Below, in pieces: positions 46,122-58,336 of a stretch of 64,000 nucleotides of DNA (its first letter is position 1; each line of letters starts with the position of its first letter). Below the pieces are notes generated by a model. It was given only the letters and a program-made list of their open reading frames with translations, ran no database searches and had not been told where the DNA came from. The position numbers and the translations under genes are program-made. The stretch is from Nilaparvata lugens (taxonomy: Eukaryota; Arthropoda; Insecta; Hemiptera; Delphacidae), in NCBI RefSeq assembly GCF_014356525.2, contig NC_052507.1, positions 56,020,347 through 56,084,346 of the forward strand. The letters run 5' to 3'.

Positions 46122-46599
46122 TGTGTCAAATATGATAAATGCTAATTAAAAAAGTGCTGAATAATATGCAAAAAATGCTTAAAAAAGAGACACAAACCGG
46201 GACTTACAGTGAAACAGTTATGTGCAAAGTGTTTGGATATCCAAAAAGAAGGTATTTATACTTAAGTTTTTTATAATGCTCTAGTGCCCCCAATATTGAA
46301 TATTGATTCCTGACTAGTTTACAGACTGTGACTTATTTTCCAACCGGCTTATACATATATATTCTTGACTGGAAAGTAATAGCAGTTTAGGCTTATAAAA
46401 TATAATCTCTCTCTATAAAATATATTTTTTACAATAACAATAATATAAAATTTCCTTTAAAACATATAATTTCTCTTTATTTAAAGCTATTGATTCCCCA
46501 AAAAGTAATACAAAGTTTACTTCGCCTGTTTTCCTCAATACTCATATATCTATAGTTTCACTATCCATCCACGACAAATTTTAATATGACTAGACTTGT
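46122..46599 (-). other. Leader of element A, fused to a truncated LTR
   Basis: It matches 39360-39825 up to GACTTGT at about 46599. It then jumps straight to sequence corresponding to 40665 of the complete LTR, so roughly 100 bp of leader and 740 bp of LTR are deleted. Confidence 0.7.
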
Positions 46600-47874
46600 G
46601 ATCATATGAATATGTTTTAATAGCCTAGATTTTATACTTCTTTGATTTATTAGAATTTTCTGAAATGTACTGATCCATTATTCCTTTAATAAAATACCTT
46701 CAATACTATATTTACTTGCACAAGTATTTTTTATTAAATTCCCAATTTATAAGAAAACCCTTTCGACGAGCTAGCTTTGATTATTAGGTAATTCGAAGCA
46801 CTAAGGGCGCCCATCACTAATTCAATTTTTTCACTCACGTGTCGAAATCTTCTTATGAGCCGCTGATGTCGATCCAACTCCTGGTGGTCCTGGACTATGG
46901 TAGCCGGAATCGTCTCTTCCAAGGGGTTACGAAAATTATTTAAAATTGAAAATGACTTCTGCTTTATAAGAGCATCACAAAGTCTCATAAGAAATTTAAT
47001 AATTCAAACTAACTTTAGCTTTTACAAGTTATAGCAAGGTATTACGCTCTATAATATTTAGGGACCTCTCATGGTGGCATTTGGCAGGTGAGTGATGGTT
47101 CTCCTTCCTCAATTTTACAATTCTTATTTCCGACTTTCAAATTTACATGAAATTTGAATATCCTGGTCCTCCGCCATTTAAGGTTTAAATAGACCGTACT
47201 AAAATATTAAATTATTACTTATGTTGTATGTTTAATAATTTCTTTGCCTTTGGGCCATATCTATAACATAGACTATATAACATTTTTACATAAATCCCAA
47301 TCATTTATAGAAATATATATAAATATTTTTGAATTGGCGTACTATTGCCGCCTCTTAACTGCCATTATGTGATTGGTGCATGCAAATTGTTTCAGTATTC
47401 ATGCGCTTGGTAACCTCCTATTTCCTGGATACATTTAATTATTTTCATTAGGTTTTTTAAGTATGCTCTCTACATGCTAGTTAATATTCTATATACTACT
47501 ATTTATTTCATGCTTCCTGATAGTTAGCCACGTGACCTTTTGTTCTTCCTAATTGCAGACCGTTTTGCCGCAATAGATCTCTGCCAAGGTGTCTGGTCAG
47601 ATTCTAAGTTGCATGGCTCGGTCGATCGTTAGGTCGCCGATCACTGAATGTTTATACCTAACCTCAATCTTCAAAAATTTTATATAATATTATATATTAG
47701 CAAAAAAATTATTTCAATTCCTTTTTAGGTTATTGTACCGTTTAGCCAGAACAAGCTGATGCTATCTAATCTTTATTGTTATCTCATTGGCGATATTAGC
47801 CAGTTACTTTACTCAGACCTATTAGTACTTCAGCTAGGGATTTTTACATCTACCCAAATTTCAAATACATTACA
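46600..47874 (-). repeat. 5' LTR of element A (partly deleted)
   Basis: It matches 40665-41939. The outer end is TTACA at 47874. The missing inner portion includes the LTR end that would abut the primer site, so this element could not replicate. Confidence 0.8.
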
Positions 47875-48810
47875 ACATCAATAAACAGTGACAAAATGAA
47901 ATCAAAATTGATTCAGGCAGTTACTTACCTAGAGCAGCAGTGACTCTCTAATCAATACTCTGCTGTTAAGTTCATAACCAGATTATCCCATTGTTAACCT
48001 CAACAAGAAACTTAAAATAGAAACAACAAATCAAAAAAAAAAAATCATCAAATTATCACAATCATATGACCAGACCATCAAAACTTGACTAGTTGTTAAA
48101 ATTGAGCAACTGACATTTGACATTACCATAGAAACCGCAAAGGGATGGCTCCTGTCAAAGAATCATGACCTATGCCACTACATTTCAATGTCATGGAGCA
48201 ATTAACTACATAGAGTTAACTCACATGCAATGATGTTAGTGGCTTATGTATCACGACCTTGATACACTTATATACTACTCTTTCTATCCCTATCTCATTC
48301 CTTGCACTTTGTGCAACAAAATAACATCGGTTATATCTAAAGATAAAGGACATCGCGAATTGTCCCACAATTACCTAGCAACACCTAAGTTATAATTCCG
48401 AATTCTCCCTAAGAAAAGACTAAGATCTTCACTGTTTCACAAACAGAGATACAACTATTCAGTACATCATTACCACTCAATTCCCGTTACTCATTACTCA
48501 CTTGGGACAGCAACATTTGAGGACAATATACATACACCAGTATACCTACAGTTTGTGCTCCCTATTAGCTTGGTACAACCACAGTATATAATATTCTCTC
48601 AACACAAAATCTCCACATACTATCTTCTCCTCATATACACAATAGATCTCATTTCTCCAGCACATGAAGAAATATGACAGTACAAACGCCTAGGCCAATG
48701 ATCATGATAACAGACACTGAATTACCTATCATAGAGAAAATTTTCCACTACGACTAGTACATAACTGAATCTAACTAACCTCCACAAAAAATTATTTGAA
48801 CAAAATTTAA
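47875..48810. other. Unassigned AT-rich sequence
   Basis: No ORF of note, no recognisable repeat and no RNA gene seen. Confidence 0.5.
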
Positions 48811-51099
48811 TACTTGTAACAATTTTCATTGTTCCAATTGTGAATGATGAGGATTTTGCGAATTATCATGAGAAGTAAGCATGTTATGAAAATGGATTTT
48901 GCTGTTTTGCTTTTCTGCATTGTGTAATGTCGACTCTGTTAGTGTGTGCATAGAAGTTGTAGTACTAAGAAAAACAACGATTTTCCTGGAGCATCATCTT
49001 AGTTGATGACCTCTGCTTTTCTGCATTGTGTAGTGTCGACTCTGTAAGTGTGTGTGTGAAGAAGTTATGATACTAAGAAAATCAACGATTTTCTTGGAGT
49101 ATCAGTCGAGTTCATGACCTTATAAGGCAAGGAATTTATAGCTGTCAAGGAAAAATAGCTGTCACTTGGTGGGAGAATGTATCTTAAATTGTAGTTGTAA
49201 CGTTCCTTTCTATTGGTGCAAATTTTTCTAGAAAATAGTAACTCCCGATCACAGTTAACGTTGGTTAGGTTTCTATCTAGTAAGGCCATTTACAGCTGTC
49301 CATGGCGAGACGAGAAGAGCGAAGTGCATTCACTCAGCGTCTGTCCTCTGTCATAAGCAGTACAAAATGTAGTCACTGAACTTTGTGTTAGTCATGGCTT
49401 CCATGCCAGCTTTAGGCTTTTTTTAGTGTTTGGCTCTGGAACCTTTTGTTCCAGGAGCATTTTTAGTTTTTTTTGCCTCAGTAATTGCTTTAATTGAGAA
49501 GAGAGGATAGCCTATCAAATTGTCACCTCCCAATCGAGATTGTCCTCCTATAACCGCTACTAAAAGTACGTCATAGATTATAATATAATTAAGGAAATGA
49601 TTATAAATGAAAGCTTCCATCAGAGTGATAAATTTGTAGTGATAGATACATTTGAGTGTAATATGTAGAAATGTAGAGTACCTATTAGAAGAAATTGAAA
49701 TTTTTTGATTTTAAATCATTTTTGAAGAGGAAGCTATTAACCTGAATTTAATGACAGTATAAGATCTTGTTATGGAAAGTTATTCAATCCACTTGTGAAT
49801 TATGAAGGCCTATTATGGAATAATATGTACTCATCTCTTTGTATAAAGGGCATGACCCTGATTACATATAAATTCTTTTCTATTAGATCAAGATATTGAA
49901 GTAGGTAATGTCTATTTGTGTTTTAAAGTAATAAGTATTGATTTGAGTTTTATATAACCTAAAGTAGGTTGACTTTATGATATCACTGAAGTTGAGTTAA
50001 TTTGTATTATCCTAGTTATTTTTTCCATTCTAACAGCGATCAAAGTTCGGGTCCATCAACGTACGGGTCCATCAAAGTATGGGACCATCAATGTACGAGT
50101 CCATCAATTTTTGGGTTCATGAACGTGTGTCTTCAAGCCGCCTCTGAGATCTTCAATCTGAGACACCTCTGAATCGATGGCAGTCCTAGAAGCTTTGGGT
50201 ATGCTGTCTCCTGATGGTAGAGCTCAATCACTGAGCCTAAATTTGAGTTGAAGGAACAGCTTTGAGGTAACAACTTTTTTCCAAATTAAACGAACCTCCC
50301 AGGATCTCCAGATGTGACAGAAGGGTTTAAGTAATTATAGACTTTTAAAAAGGGAGGAGTGTAAAACGTGCGGAATTAGACTCTTTGTTGAATCATAATT
50401 TTGAGATATTATTGGGGATGGATAGTCTACAAATTTTATTAATTTGGTTTGACTAATAAATTTTCAGTTGTATCTTTACATTGAAATGTGAGGCCATATT
50501 TTCTTTGTAAGAATCCAGCTGGGAATTTCAGTTTTCTTTAAATTTGTATTATAACTGAATAGTATATTATAACAAAACTACTAAATGTTGAATTATTATA
50601 TGAAATGATTAAAGGTCCCTTATTGATAAATTAATGTTTTAAAATAATTTTGGTCTTAAAGTTGTAAAGGATCAAATAAAGTTTCAAGGACCCTAACCTT
50701 TTCTAAATTCGTTTTGATGACATATATTTTTTAAACAATTTTTTTTAATGTAGAATTCCGTGATGTGATTTTTCAGGAATATTTGTCTTTGCTGCTTTCA
50801 TAATAATTATAAAGATACAGAATGGATATGATTAACATTTGATAGCATTTTTATAGTGTTTTAAAAGTTGCCAAGTGTGTTATGGATGTTCTAAGAGTTT
50901 CCTGAATTTTATGTTGATCTTTTCCTAACATATGTATAGTTATTTATGATTAACTTCTGAGAAATATATATGATAATTCTCAATTCTTCTTTTGAAATTA
51001 GAGTCCTTTGAGCTTCTTATGATTCAATCTGAAACGTTTTCAATGTAGAGCAGACAGAATAGGTTATTACCAAATTATCTATATCAGAGATAACCTTCT

Positions 51100-51243
51100 T
51101 GTGATGATATTGAATCATCATATGACTAGTGTTTTCTTCTTATGTTTCTGTTATCAGATGTTGAACTATTTATTCTAATTTTGAATCTGTTATGAATTCA
51201 TTACTGATCAATAAAGCCTAGAATGCAGAGGTTTTTCATTACA
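51100..51243 (+). repeat. 5' LTR (144 bp)
   Basis: It starts TGTGATGATATTG and ends TTTTTCATTACA. It contains AATAAA at 51210-51215, a likely polyadenylation signal when present in the 3' LTR. Very short for a gypsy-type LTR. Confidence 0.95.
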
Positions 51244-51244
51244 A

Positions 51245-51260
51245 TTTATTGATCAGTAAT
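51245..51260 (+). promoter_or_regulatory. Primer-binding region complementary to the element's own LTR
   Basis: TTTATTGATCAGTAAT, one base after the LTR, is the exact reverse complement of ATTACTGATCAATAAA at 51200-51215 in the LTR (16 of 16). Tf1/sushi-type retrotransposons prime reverse transcription by folding their own RNA in this way. No tRNA-like TGG-start primer site is evident. The TGATCA core is self-complementary, which accounts for 6 of the 16 pairs. Confidence 0.6.
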
Positions 51261-51447
51261 CCAAAATCATCAAATCAATTCATCTTATCAAATACGAGTC
51301 AATCAATTTCTATTCTCTATTTCACAATTTCTATTCAACAACAAAATTTGTATAATCAAAAAAATTTGTAAAAATTTCTATTTTTATTATACATTTGATG
51401 TATAATCTTCAAATCTTTTCTGGAAACGGAAACTGAAAATTCGCGTT

Positions 51448-54400
51448 ATGATGGACAAATTTTTGAAACCAGACAAGTTTGATGGTGATCCGAATTCTCA
51501 AACAGCTCTACAAGAATGGAACTTCTGGCTAAAGACTTTTGAGAATTTCATCGCATCTTTTGACGAAGAAGACATCGATGATGAAAGTAAGTTGCGGTTG
51601 CTTACCAACTTTCTATCTCATTCTGTTTATCAAACAATTGCCGACAAAAATTCATATACTTCGGCTATTGACGCACTAAAATCTGCATATGTAGAACCAA
51701 TAAATGAAATATTCGCTAGACATAAATTGGCAACTAGAAAACAGTCTTCAGATGAGACAATTGACCAATATAACCAAGCTTTACAACAACTGAGTAAGAA
51801 TTGTGGGTTTGCAGATGTTGATTCTGAAACTCATAGGAAAACATACATTCGTGATTCATTTATCCGGGGCCTCAGCTCTCATCAGATAAGACTGAGACTT
51901 TTGGAGTTTGACAAGCTAACTCTTGATGAAGCTATTGAAAAAGCACGTGCCTTGGAATCTGCCAGAAATCAATCAGCTTCTTACTCTTCTGAAATAACTC
52001 TCAATGCCACTTCAAATAATTCTTCAGAAAATTCATATAAAGAAACAAATTTGTCAGCTGTAAAAACTGGAAGCTCAAGTTTTCAAAAATGTTATTTTTG
52101 TGGTCGTCAGCGACATAAAACACGTCAGCAGTGCCCTGCACTGAATGACTCATGCGAAAAATGCCAGAAAATAGGTCATTGGAAAAATGTCTGCAAATCA
52201 ACTAAAACTTCTTCATCTTCGGCGCTTATTGCAGCCTCTACTGTTCTTGAAAATGCTTCAGTACAAGCTCAGGTAAACAACATTCCTACTTCTGCTTTGA
52301 TAGATACAGGAAGCTCTGAGACATTTATTTCACACTGTTTTGCTAAAAAATGTGGACTTGAAATGTACCCTACAACTGGTGCAGTGTCCATGGCTTCAAC
52401 ATTACTAAGAAAGAACATTTCCTTTTATTGTGTAGCTCATTTAGAATTTTCAGGTCAACATTACCCCAAAACAAAATTCAGTGTATTGCCTGATTACAAA
52501 GATAGAACCTCCACCACTTTTGAGTTTTTAACTGAAGACATTAAACCTATAATTACTAAATCCCGAAAGCATTCTCTTGAAGACACTAGTTTCATGGAGA
52601 AAGAAATTGAGAAACTGCTAGCTGATGGAATTATTGAAGAAAGCAGGTCTCCCTGGAGAGCTCAAGCATTTGTAGTGAAGAACGAAAATCACAAAAAGCG
52701 AATGGTAATAGACTATTCTCAAACTATTAACCGATACACACATCTTGATGCGTATCCCCTCCCTATTCTTGGAGATATTGTTTCTAAGGTCTCAAAAAAC
52801 TCTATTCACCACTATTGACTTGAAAAGCGCTTACCACCAGGTACCCCTACGAGAAAAAGATCGACCTTTCACTGCATTTGAGGCATGTGGCCGTTTGTAT
52901 CAATTTCGAAGGCTTGCTTTTGGTCTGACAGATGGTGTACCCACTTTTCAGCGAGTCATTGATAATGTTATTAATAATGAAAAACTTGAAAAAACGTATG
53001 CATACCTGGATGATGTGACAATATGTGGTAGGAATCAGAAGGAACATGATTTGAATCTCAAAAAATTCTTAGATGCAGTACAAAAATATAATTTTACAAT
53101 CAATACAGAAAAAAGCAAATATTCACTTACTTCAATAAGCTTGCTTGGCTATAAAATTGAAAATGGGACAATTTCTCCTGACCCTGAACGTCTGAAACCA
53201 TTGCTCAATCTTCCACCCCCAGATAATAGAAAGGCTCTTGAGCGAACAATTGGAATGTTTGCACACTATTCCAAATGGATATCCAATTATTCAGATAAAG
53301 CTAAACGGCTTCTTACAGCAAAGACCTTTCCTTTGACTTCTGAAGCTATAGCTGACTTCAATCAACTCAAAACTGAGATTTCTAAGGCAGTAGTTAGTAC
53401 AATTGACGACTTTGAACCTTCTGTGGTTGAAACAGATGCATCTGATTTTTCAATTTCAGCTGTCCTATCACAGTGTGGACGTCCAGTAGCATTCTTTTCT
53501 CAGAAGCTGAATGATAGTGAGTGTAAACATTCATCCATTGAAAAAGAGGCTTTTGCTATTGTGTGTGCTCTTAAAAAGTGGAGACATCTCTTACTTGGAA
53601 GATTCTTCAAAATTATCACAGACCAGCGCTCTGTATCATTCATGTTTGATATGACTCATCAAAATAAAATAAAAAATGAAAAAATACAACGATGGCGATT
53701 GGAGATGTCATGCTGCAATTACGAAATAATTTACAGACCAGGAAAGGACAACCAAGTAGCAGATGCACTTTCCAGAGTGTGTAATGCAACTCAAACCGAT
53801 AAATTACACTCCCTACACTGTGACTTGTGTCACCCTGGAGTGACCAGAATGATTCATTGGGTAAGAACTCATAATTTACCCTATTCAGTTGAGGATGTCA
53901 GAAAAATGACTTCTTCATGTCAAACATGTAATGCCATAAAACCTCAATTTTTCAAGAAATTGAAATCTACTCTCATGAAGGCGACACATCCATTTGAAAG
54001 ATTAAGCGTGGACTTCAAGGGTCCTCTTCCATCAAAAACTAAAAACAAATATTTGTTGACAATAATTGATGAGTACTCTAGGTTTCCGTTTGCATACCCT
54101 TGTCCGAATATGAATTCATCAACTGTAATTCAGTGCCTTGTGAACTTGTTTACCACATTTGGTTTACCTTCTTATGTACATACTGACAATGGAACCTCTT
54201 TCAAATCCAGAGAGCTGCAGGAATTCCTTCATAATCGAGGAGTAGCCACTTCCATGTCATCACCTTATAACGCACCAGGAAATGGCCAAATCGAACGAGA
54301 AAATGGTACAATTTGGCGCACAGTGTCTCTTACATTGAAGCATAGAAATTTGGATGTATCTGATTGGGAATCTGTGCTCCCAGATTCTCTAAATTCTATT

Positions 54401-54899
54401 CGATTCCTATTGTGCACGGCTACTAATGAGACGCCACATGATAGGATGTTCCGACACTATAGACAATCATCTAATGGTATAGACTTCCAACCTGGCTTGC
54501 CCCTTCAAACAAAGTCCTAATGAAAGTACCTATACGAAGAAGTAAATTCGATCCATTGGTCGAGGAGGTGGATATTCTTCAAATCAACCCACAATATGCC
54601 AAGGTACGGCTTAGTGATGGAAGAGAGACAACTGTATCATTGAAAAACCTTGCCCCTCGAGGAGAAGAGAGCATTCAAGAAGATAACGATAAAATCAAGA
54701 TGATACAAATGCAGGATCAAGCCTTAGTGATCACGCAGAGCCTGAGAACAATCAAGAAAATTATCATGAAAATCAAGATGAAACAAATACAGGATTCCCC
54801 CTCAGTGATGAAGAAGAGCCTCCTGATGGCACCCTGCGAAGATCTTATAGAGAGCGCAAAATGCCTTCTTATTTGAAAGACTATTCATTGAATTCCTAA
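51448..54899 (+). pseudogene. Gag-pol polyprotein with three frameshifts
   Basis: The first frame (51448-52818) has a gag helical domain and a zinc-knuckle pair of Cys-x2-Cys-x4-His-x5-Cys then Cys-x2-Cys-x4-His-x4-Cys type (about residues 214-250). Protease ALIDTGSSETF (about 282-292) and the start of RT follow. One extra A in an A6 run near 52794 shifts the frame. The second frame, to 54520, carries RT (FTTIDLKSAYHQVPL, YAYLDDV), RNase H (ETDASDFSISAVLS) and integrase (HHCC finger ending SCQTC; Asp in SVDFKGPL, Asp in HTDNGTSF, Glu in GQIEREN). Two more shifts, near 54490 and 54695, affect the C-terminus, which ends at TAA 54897-54899. An internal duplication of about 81 bp lies in the acidic tail (54694-54825). 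Confidence 0.9.
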
Positions 54900-54911
54900 A
54901 GACGGGAAGAA
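54898..54911 (+). promoter_or_regulatory. Polypurine tract
   Basis: AAAGACGGGAAGAA immediately precedes the 3' LTR and overlaps the pol stop codon. This is the expected plus-strand primer position. Confidence 0.8.
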
Positions 54912-55022
54912 TGTGATGATATTGAATCATCATATGACTAGTGTTTTCTTCCTATGTTTCTGTTATCAGATGTTGAAATATTTATTCTAATTTTGAATCT
55001 GTTATGAATTCATTACTGATCA
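54912..55022 (+). repeat. 3' LTR, first part
   Basis: It covers the first 111 bp of the LTR; the remaining 33 bp are at 56729-56761. Lengths sum exactly to 144 once one copy of the LINE target duplication is removed. Confidence 0.95.
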
Positions 55023-55023
55023 G

Positions 55024-55974
55024 TGTTACTCATCAGTGTTATCAAGTACTTTATTCCTGGTCTTTATTAACGATTTGACGGATGGTGACTTACAGGGAAA
55101 GATTACATCTTTTGCAGACGATACAGTTATATTTTATTCGGCCAAAACAAATCAAGAACTTAAAAATAAATTAGAAATGGATCTTGAGCACCTTAGGTGG
55201 TGGTTTTGCGAAAATAAATTAACTATCAACACAAACAAATCTAATATAATACAATTTAATCTTCAAAACACGGATCAGGAGTTAACTAGTATTTACTTCC
55301 ATAAATTAGTTTGTGCGCAACAGGTGAATAATTTATTGTGTAACTGTGAAACTATAAAACAAGCACGTACAGTTAAATATCTGGGCCTCATATTGGATAG
55401 TAGGCTCACTTGGTCAGATCATGTACAGAAGATAAAAAATGAGTTATTTGTATACATAAGGAAGTTCTATTACCTCAGACAGTTATGTCCAAAAGAAGTA
55501 TTGTTACAATTATACCATGCAATTATTGGTTCTAGAATAAATTATGGAATAATATGCTATGGGAGTGCATACAATGTTCATATTAAACCTGTGATTACTG
55601 GTCAGAAACATATATTAAAAATAATTTGTAATAAACCTAAACAATATAGTTCAATGATGCTCTTCAGAGAACTGTCAATATTATCAGTGAGACATTCTTT
55701 TCTATTCAAAGCATTGCTGGATTTAGCTGAAAATAATTTCGATATTCAACAGATGAGAGAAAGAATAAACCTCAGGAATTCACAGGACATTAACCTCCCA
55801 AAACCAAGATTAGAACATTCCAGACGACACTTCAAATACATAGCTATAAAAATATTCAATTCACTTCCAGTAACAACAAGGAAAATAACGTCACGTCAGT
55901 TATTTAGAAAAGAAATCAAGAATTTCATTTTACAACTAGACAACCCGAATGATTTTTTTACTAAATTAATATAG
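55024..55974 (+). pseudogene. LINE RT C-terminal part
   Basis: The insert opens inside the RT just before SSTLFLVFINDL, so only the last RT motifs remain. The catalytic FADDTVIFY is at about residue 30, then VKYLGLILDSRLTWSDHV (thumb), then a C-terminal region with a basic end near FFTKLI. The frame is continuous for over 310 codons with no internal stop, showing recent insertion. The start codon and endonuclease are lost by 5' truncation, usual for LINE copies. Confidence 0.85.
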
Positions 55975-56243
55975 GTCTAAATTTAGTATAATTTACACAT
56001 TACACGACATGAACACTGCAACAATCAAAGATCATTGAACTCACAAATCCCGTCCGGTATGCGTAAACAGTAAGACAGTATCAAATTTCAATCACTGTAT
56101 CTTTCTTCAAAACGCATTCATTTATGGTATAATTACATCAGCACTTTGAAAAAAAAAAAACGAAACGTTAACTATGAATAAAATTGAACCAAATATGAAA
56201 AAAAACAGCAACCACTCCGTACATAGTTTTAAGTTTTGTGTAA

Positions 56244-56244
56244 G

Positions 56245-56310
<66 letters not shown>

Positions 56311-56323
56311 TGTGTGTGTGTGT

Positions 56324-56361
<38 letters not shown>

Positions 56362-56460
56362 GTGTGTGGTGTGTGTGTTGTGTGTGGTGTGTGTGTTTGT
56401 GCGCATGTGTGAATGTGTGTGCGTATGAATGTGTGCACATATGTGAATGTGTGTGCGTAT
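56244..56460 (+). repeat. TG dinucleotide microsatellite
   Basis: About 200 bp of interrupted GT repeats in the LINE 3' untranslated region. Cys-Val and His-Thr ORFs over it are artefacts. Confidence 0.95.
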
Positions 56461-57019
56461 GAATGTGTGCAAGAATGATTATAAATATTGACATATTGAT
56501 TTATTTCAATATAATACCATATTCAATTATTATGTTCTTCATGATATAATATTTAAATTTGTATATAAATATTTATTATATATATTCAAGTGTCCCCACA
56601 CAGGGTAGCCTATAGGGAACACATATTAGAAATTAGGAAACAATATTGTATTTGATTTTTGGAATGCATTTGATTGTATAATTATTTTTTTTTTTTTTTT
56701 GAATAAAGAAAGAATTTGAATTTGATCAATAAAGCCTAGAATGCAGAGGTTTTTCATTACACTTCTAAATAGAGTAATTTTTTTTTGGTTTTCATGATGT
56801 AACTTCATTTTGTTTTATTAATTGTTGAATTTAATTGTAAGAGGTGACAATATAGTTGATATCTTCTCTCTATTCCGTTGTCTCTCTTGTCATTTCTGGT
56901 TTCCCGTTCTCTAGCACTAGGTATGTTTATCAAGCATCCCTTTTATTAAGTTATATTGTGTGTGCTTCTAAATTCTAAATTCCAAATCAACTGTCTAAAT
57001 TCATAGCTCGGCACATACT

Positions 57020-58336
57020 GCCTAGCACACTCAATGATGAACCTTCAGAGAATCAAACCTTTATTTCAAGAATTCCGCTGACAAAACAAGCTAAAGCAAA
57101 CGAGATAAGCATTTTCTTAAGATTATTAAAAAAATATTCCCCATATTATAAAGTACTGAAACCTGTTCCATTTCCCGTTACATATTCCTTTTCTTAATCA
57201 TCACAAGAGTTGTGAAAAATTAAGTTAGATTTTCTTCTCGTTTCAAATTTTCTATTTTTTTGTTTTATTTAATCATTTTCCAATTTCTATATTATAGAGG
57301 ACTCCTTCTCATTCTTCTACATTTTCCATTCTTCCATTTTATGTTGGAATTCACAATGCACTCACCTTGTATATTTTATATTTCAATTAGGTTTCAGTTT
57401 TAGGTTATGTTGTCATTTGTAGTCTTAGACCAGTTATGGAATAGACACGGCCAATTGTATATTCATTCTTGACATCACAACAGTGACGTGTATAGACATT
57501 GTTGTTAAACATAGCTTGTTTTCCATAGCAGATTGTTATTTATTCATGTAATTATTATTTATGAAAATGGTAATCTCCTGCACAGCATATAATTGCACTG
57601 ATATTTTTAGGAAAAAAAGTGGAATATTTTTTCATGTTTAAGTTGAAATTTAAACACATGAATATTGTAAGTTGTAACTGTAATATTATCCTTGGTTATG
57701 ATGTAAGTGAACTTATTGCAGCATGACAATAAATTAGTTTTGTAGGCTACTGTACCTTATTATTTCCGAAACACATTATAACTTTGAAGCCGATATCACA
57801 TAACACATCATAAATCAACAGATATCGTTTTTGCCTGTAGCTAGAAATAGTCTAAAAACACCATGAATCTGAAATAGACAGAATCTGAAAGTTTTCAATA
57901 CGATGCCTGATGTCACTGTTGTGACATCAAGGTGGGAGAATTTCGCAGTGGATGTTGGCTTCAGAGGCTAGACTTCCCAGCGTGTCTATTCTATAACTGG
58001 TCTAAGTTTGTAGTACACTGTCATGCAGACGATTTCTCCACCATCTTGCTTGCTTTGCTCATATGTTTTCGTGTATATTGTAAATCAGCTGCTTTTCACT
58101 GTCTATTTTGGTATTTTTTTTTTCACAATCTATTCTTATTTTGTCTACACTTGATATTTTTGTGATGAAATTTATCATTCTCAGTCATTAATTATTGTTC
58201 TGAATAATCATTTCGCATTTTGTGTCTGACTTCTTGCACTTCAATTCGAGGTTTGTATACCTTTCCTCCTCCTGTCTTAGCTTCCCTGTCGGTCATTGTA
58301 ATGTCGTTGCAAGCTCAGAAATTCATTTTATTGAAT
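57020..58336. other. Unassigned AT-rich sequence
   Basis: Short ORFs only. The 77-codon frame at 57932 has no recognisable motif. Confidence 0.5.

Larger units (their letters stand above)
55023..56722 (+). mobile_element. 5'-truncated LINE inside the 3' LTR, TSD TGATCA
   Basis: TGATCA at 55017-55022 and 56723-56728 flanks the insert. The 3' end is an A/T-rich tail ending GAATTTGAATTTGA, preceded by AATAAA. The 5' end begins within the RT domain. Confidence 0.85.
51100..56761 (+). mobile_element. Ty3/gypsy-like LTR element with 144-bp LTRs, TSD CTTCT
   Basis: The 5' LTR is 51100-51243. The 3' LTR is 54912-55022 plus 56729-56761, split by a LINE. CTTCT flanks both ends (51095-51099 and 56762-56766). 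The LTRs differ at two of 144 positions, so insertion was recent. Internal DNA encodes gag, protease, RT, RNase H and integrase with frameshifts. Confidence 0.95.
48815..57015. mobile_element. TG...CA repeat, copy 3, TSD TACT
   Basis: It starts TGTAACAATT and ends CTCGGCACA, with TACT at 48811-48814 and 57016-57019. The repeat body is 48815-51099 plus 56767-57015; the rest is the nested LTR element. It lacks the LINE present in copy 1 (junction near 49768). An internal tandem duplication of about 120 bp lies at about 48900-49090. Confidence 0.75.

Noticed and set aside
52745..52760. Independent start for the RT-integrase frame
   Set aside because: The first codon is TTG within RT coding sequence of the other frame; it is a continuation of gag-pol after a mutation, not a new gene.
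52790..52800. Possible programmed -1 frameshift at A-AAA-AAC
   Set aside because: The heptamer is in phase, but pol continues in the +1 frame, not -1, and the shift falls inside the RT domain. An extra A in the run explains it as a mutation.
56122..56494. His-Thr and Cys-Val ORFs on both strands
   Set aside because: They are translations of the TG microsatellite.
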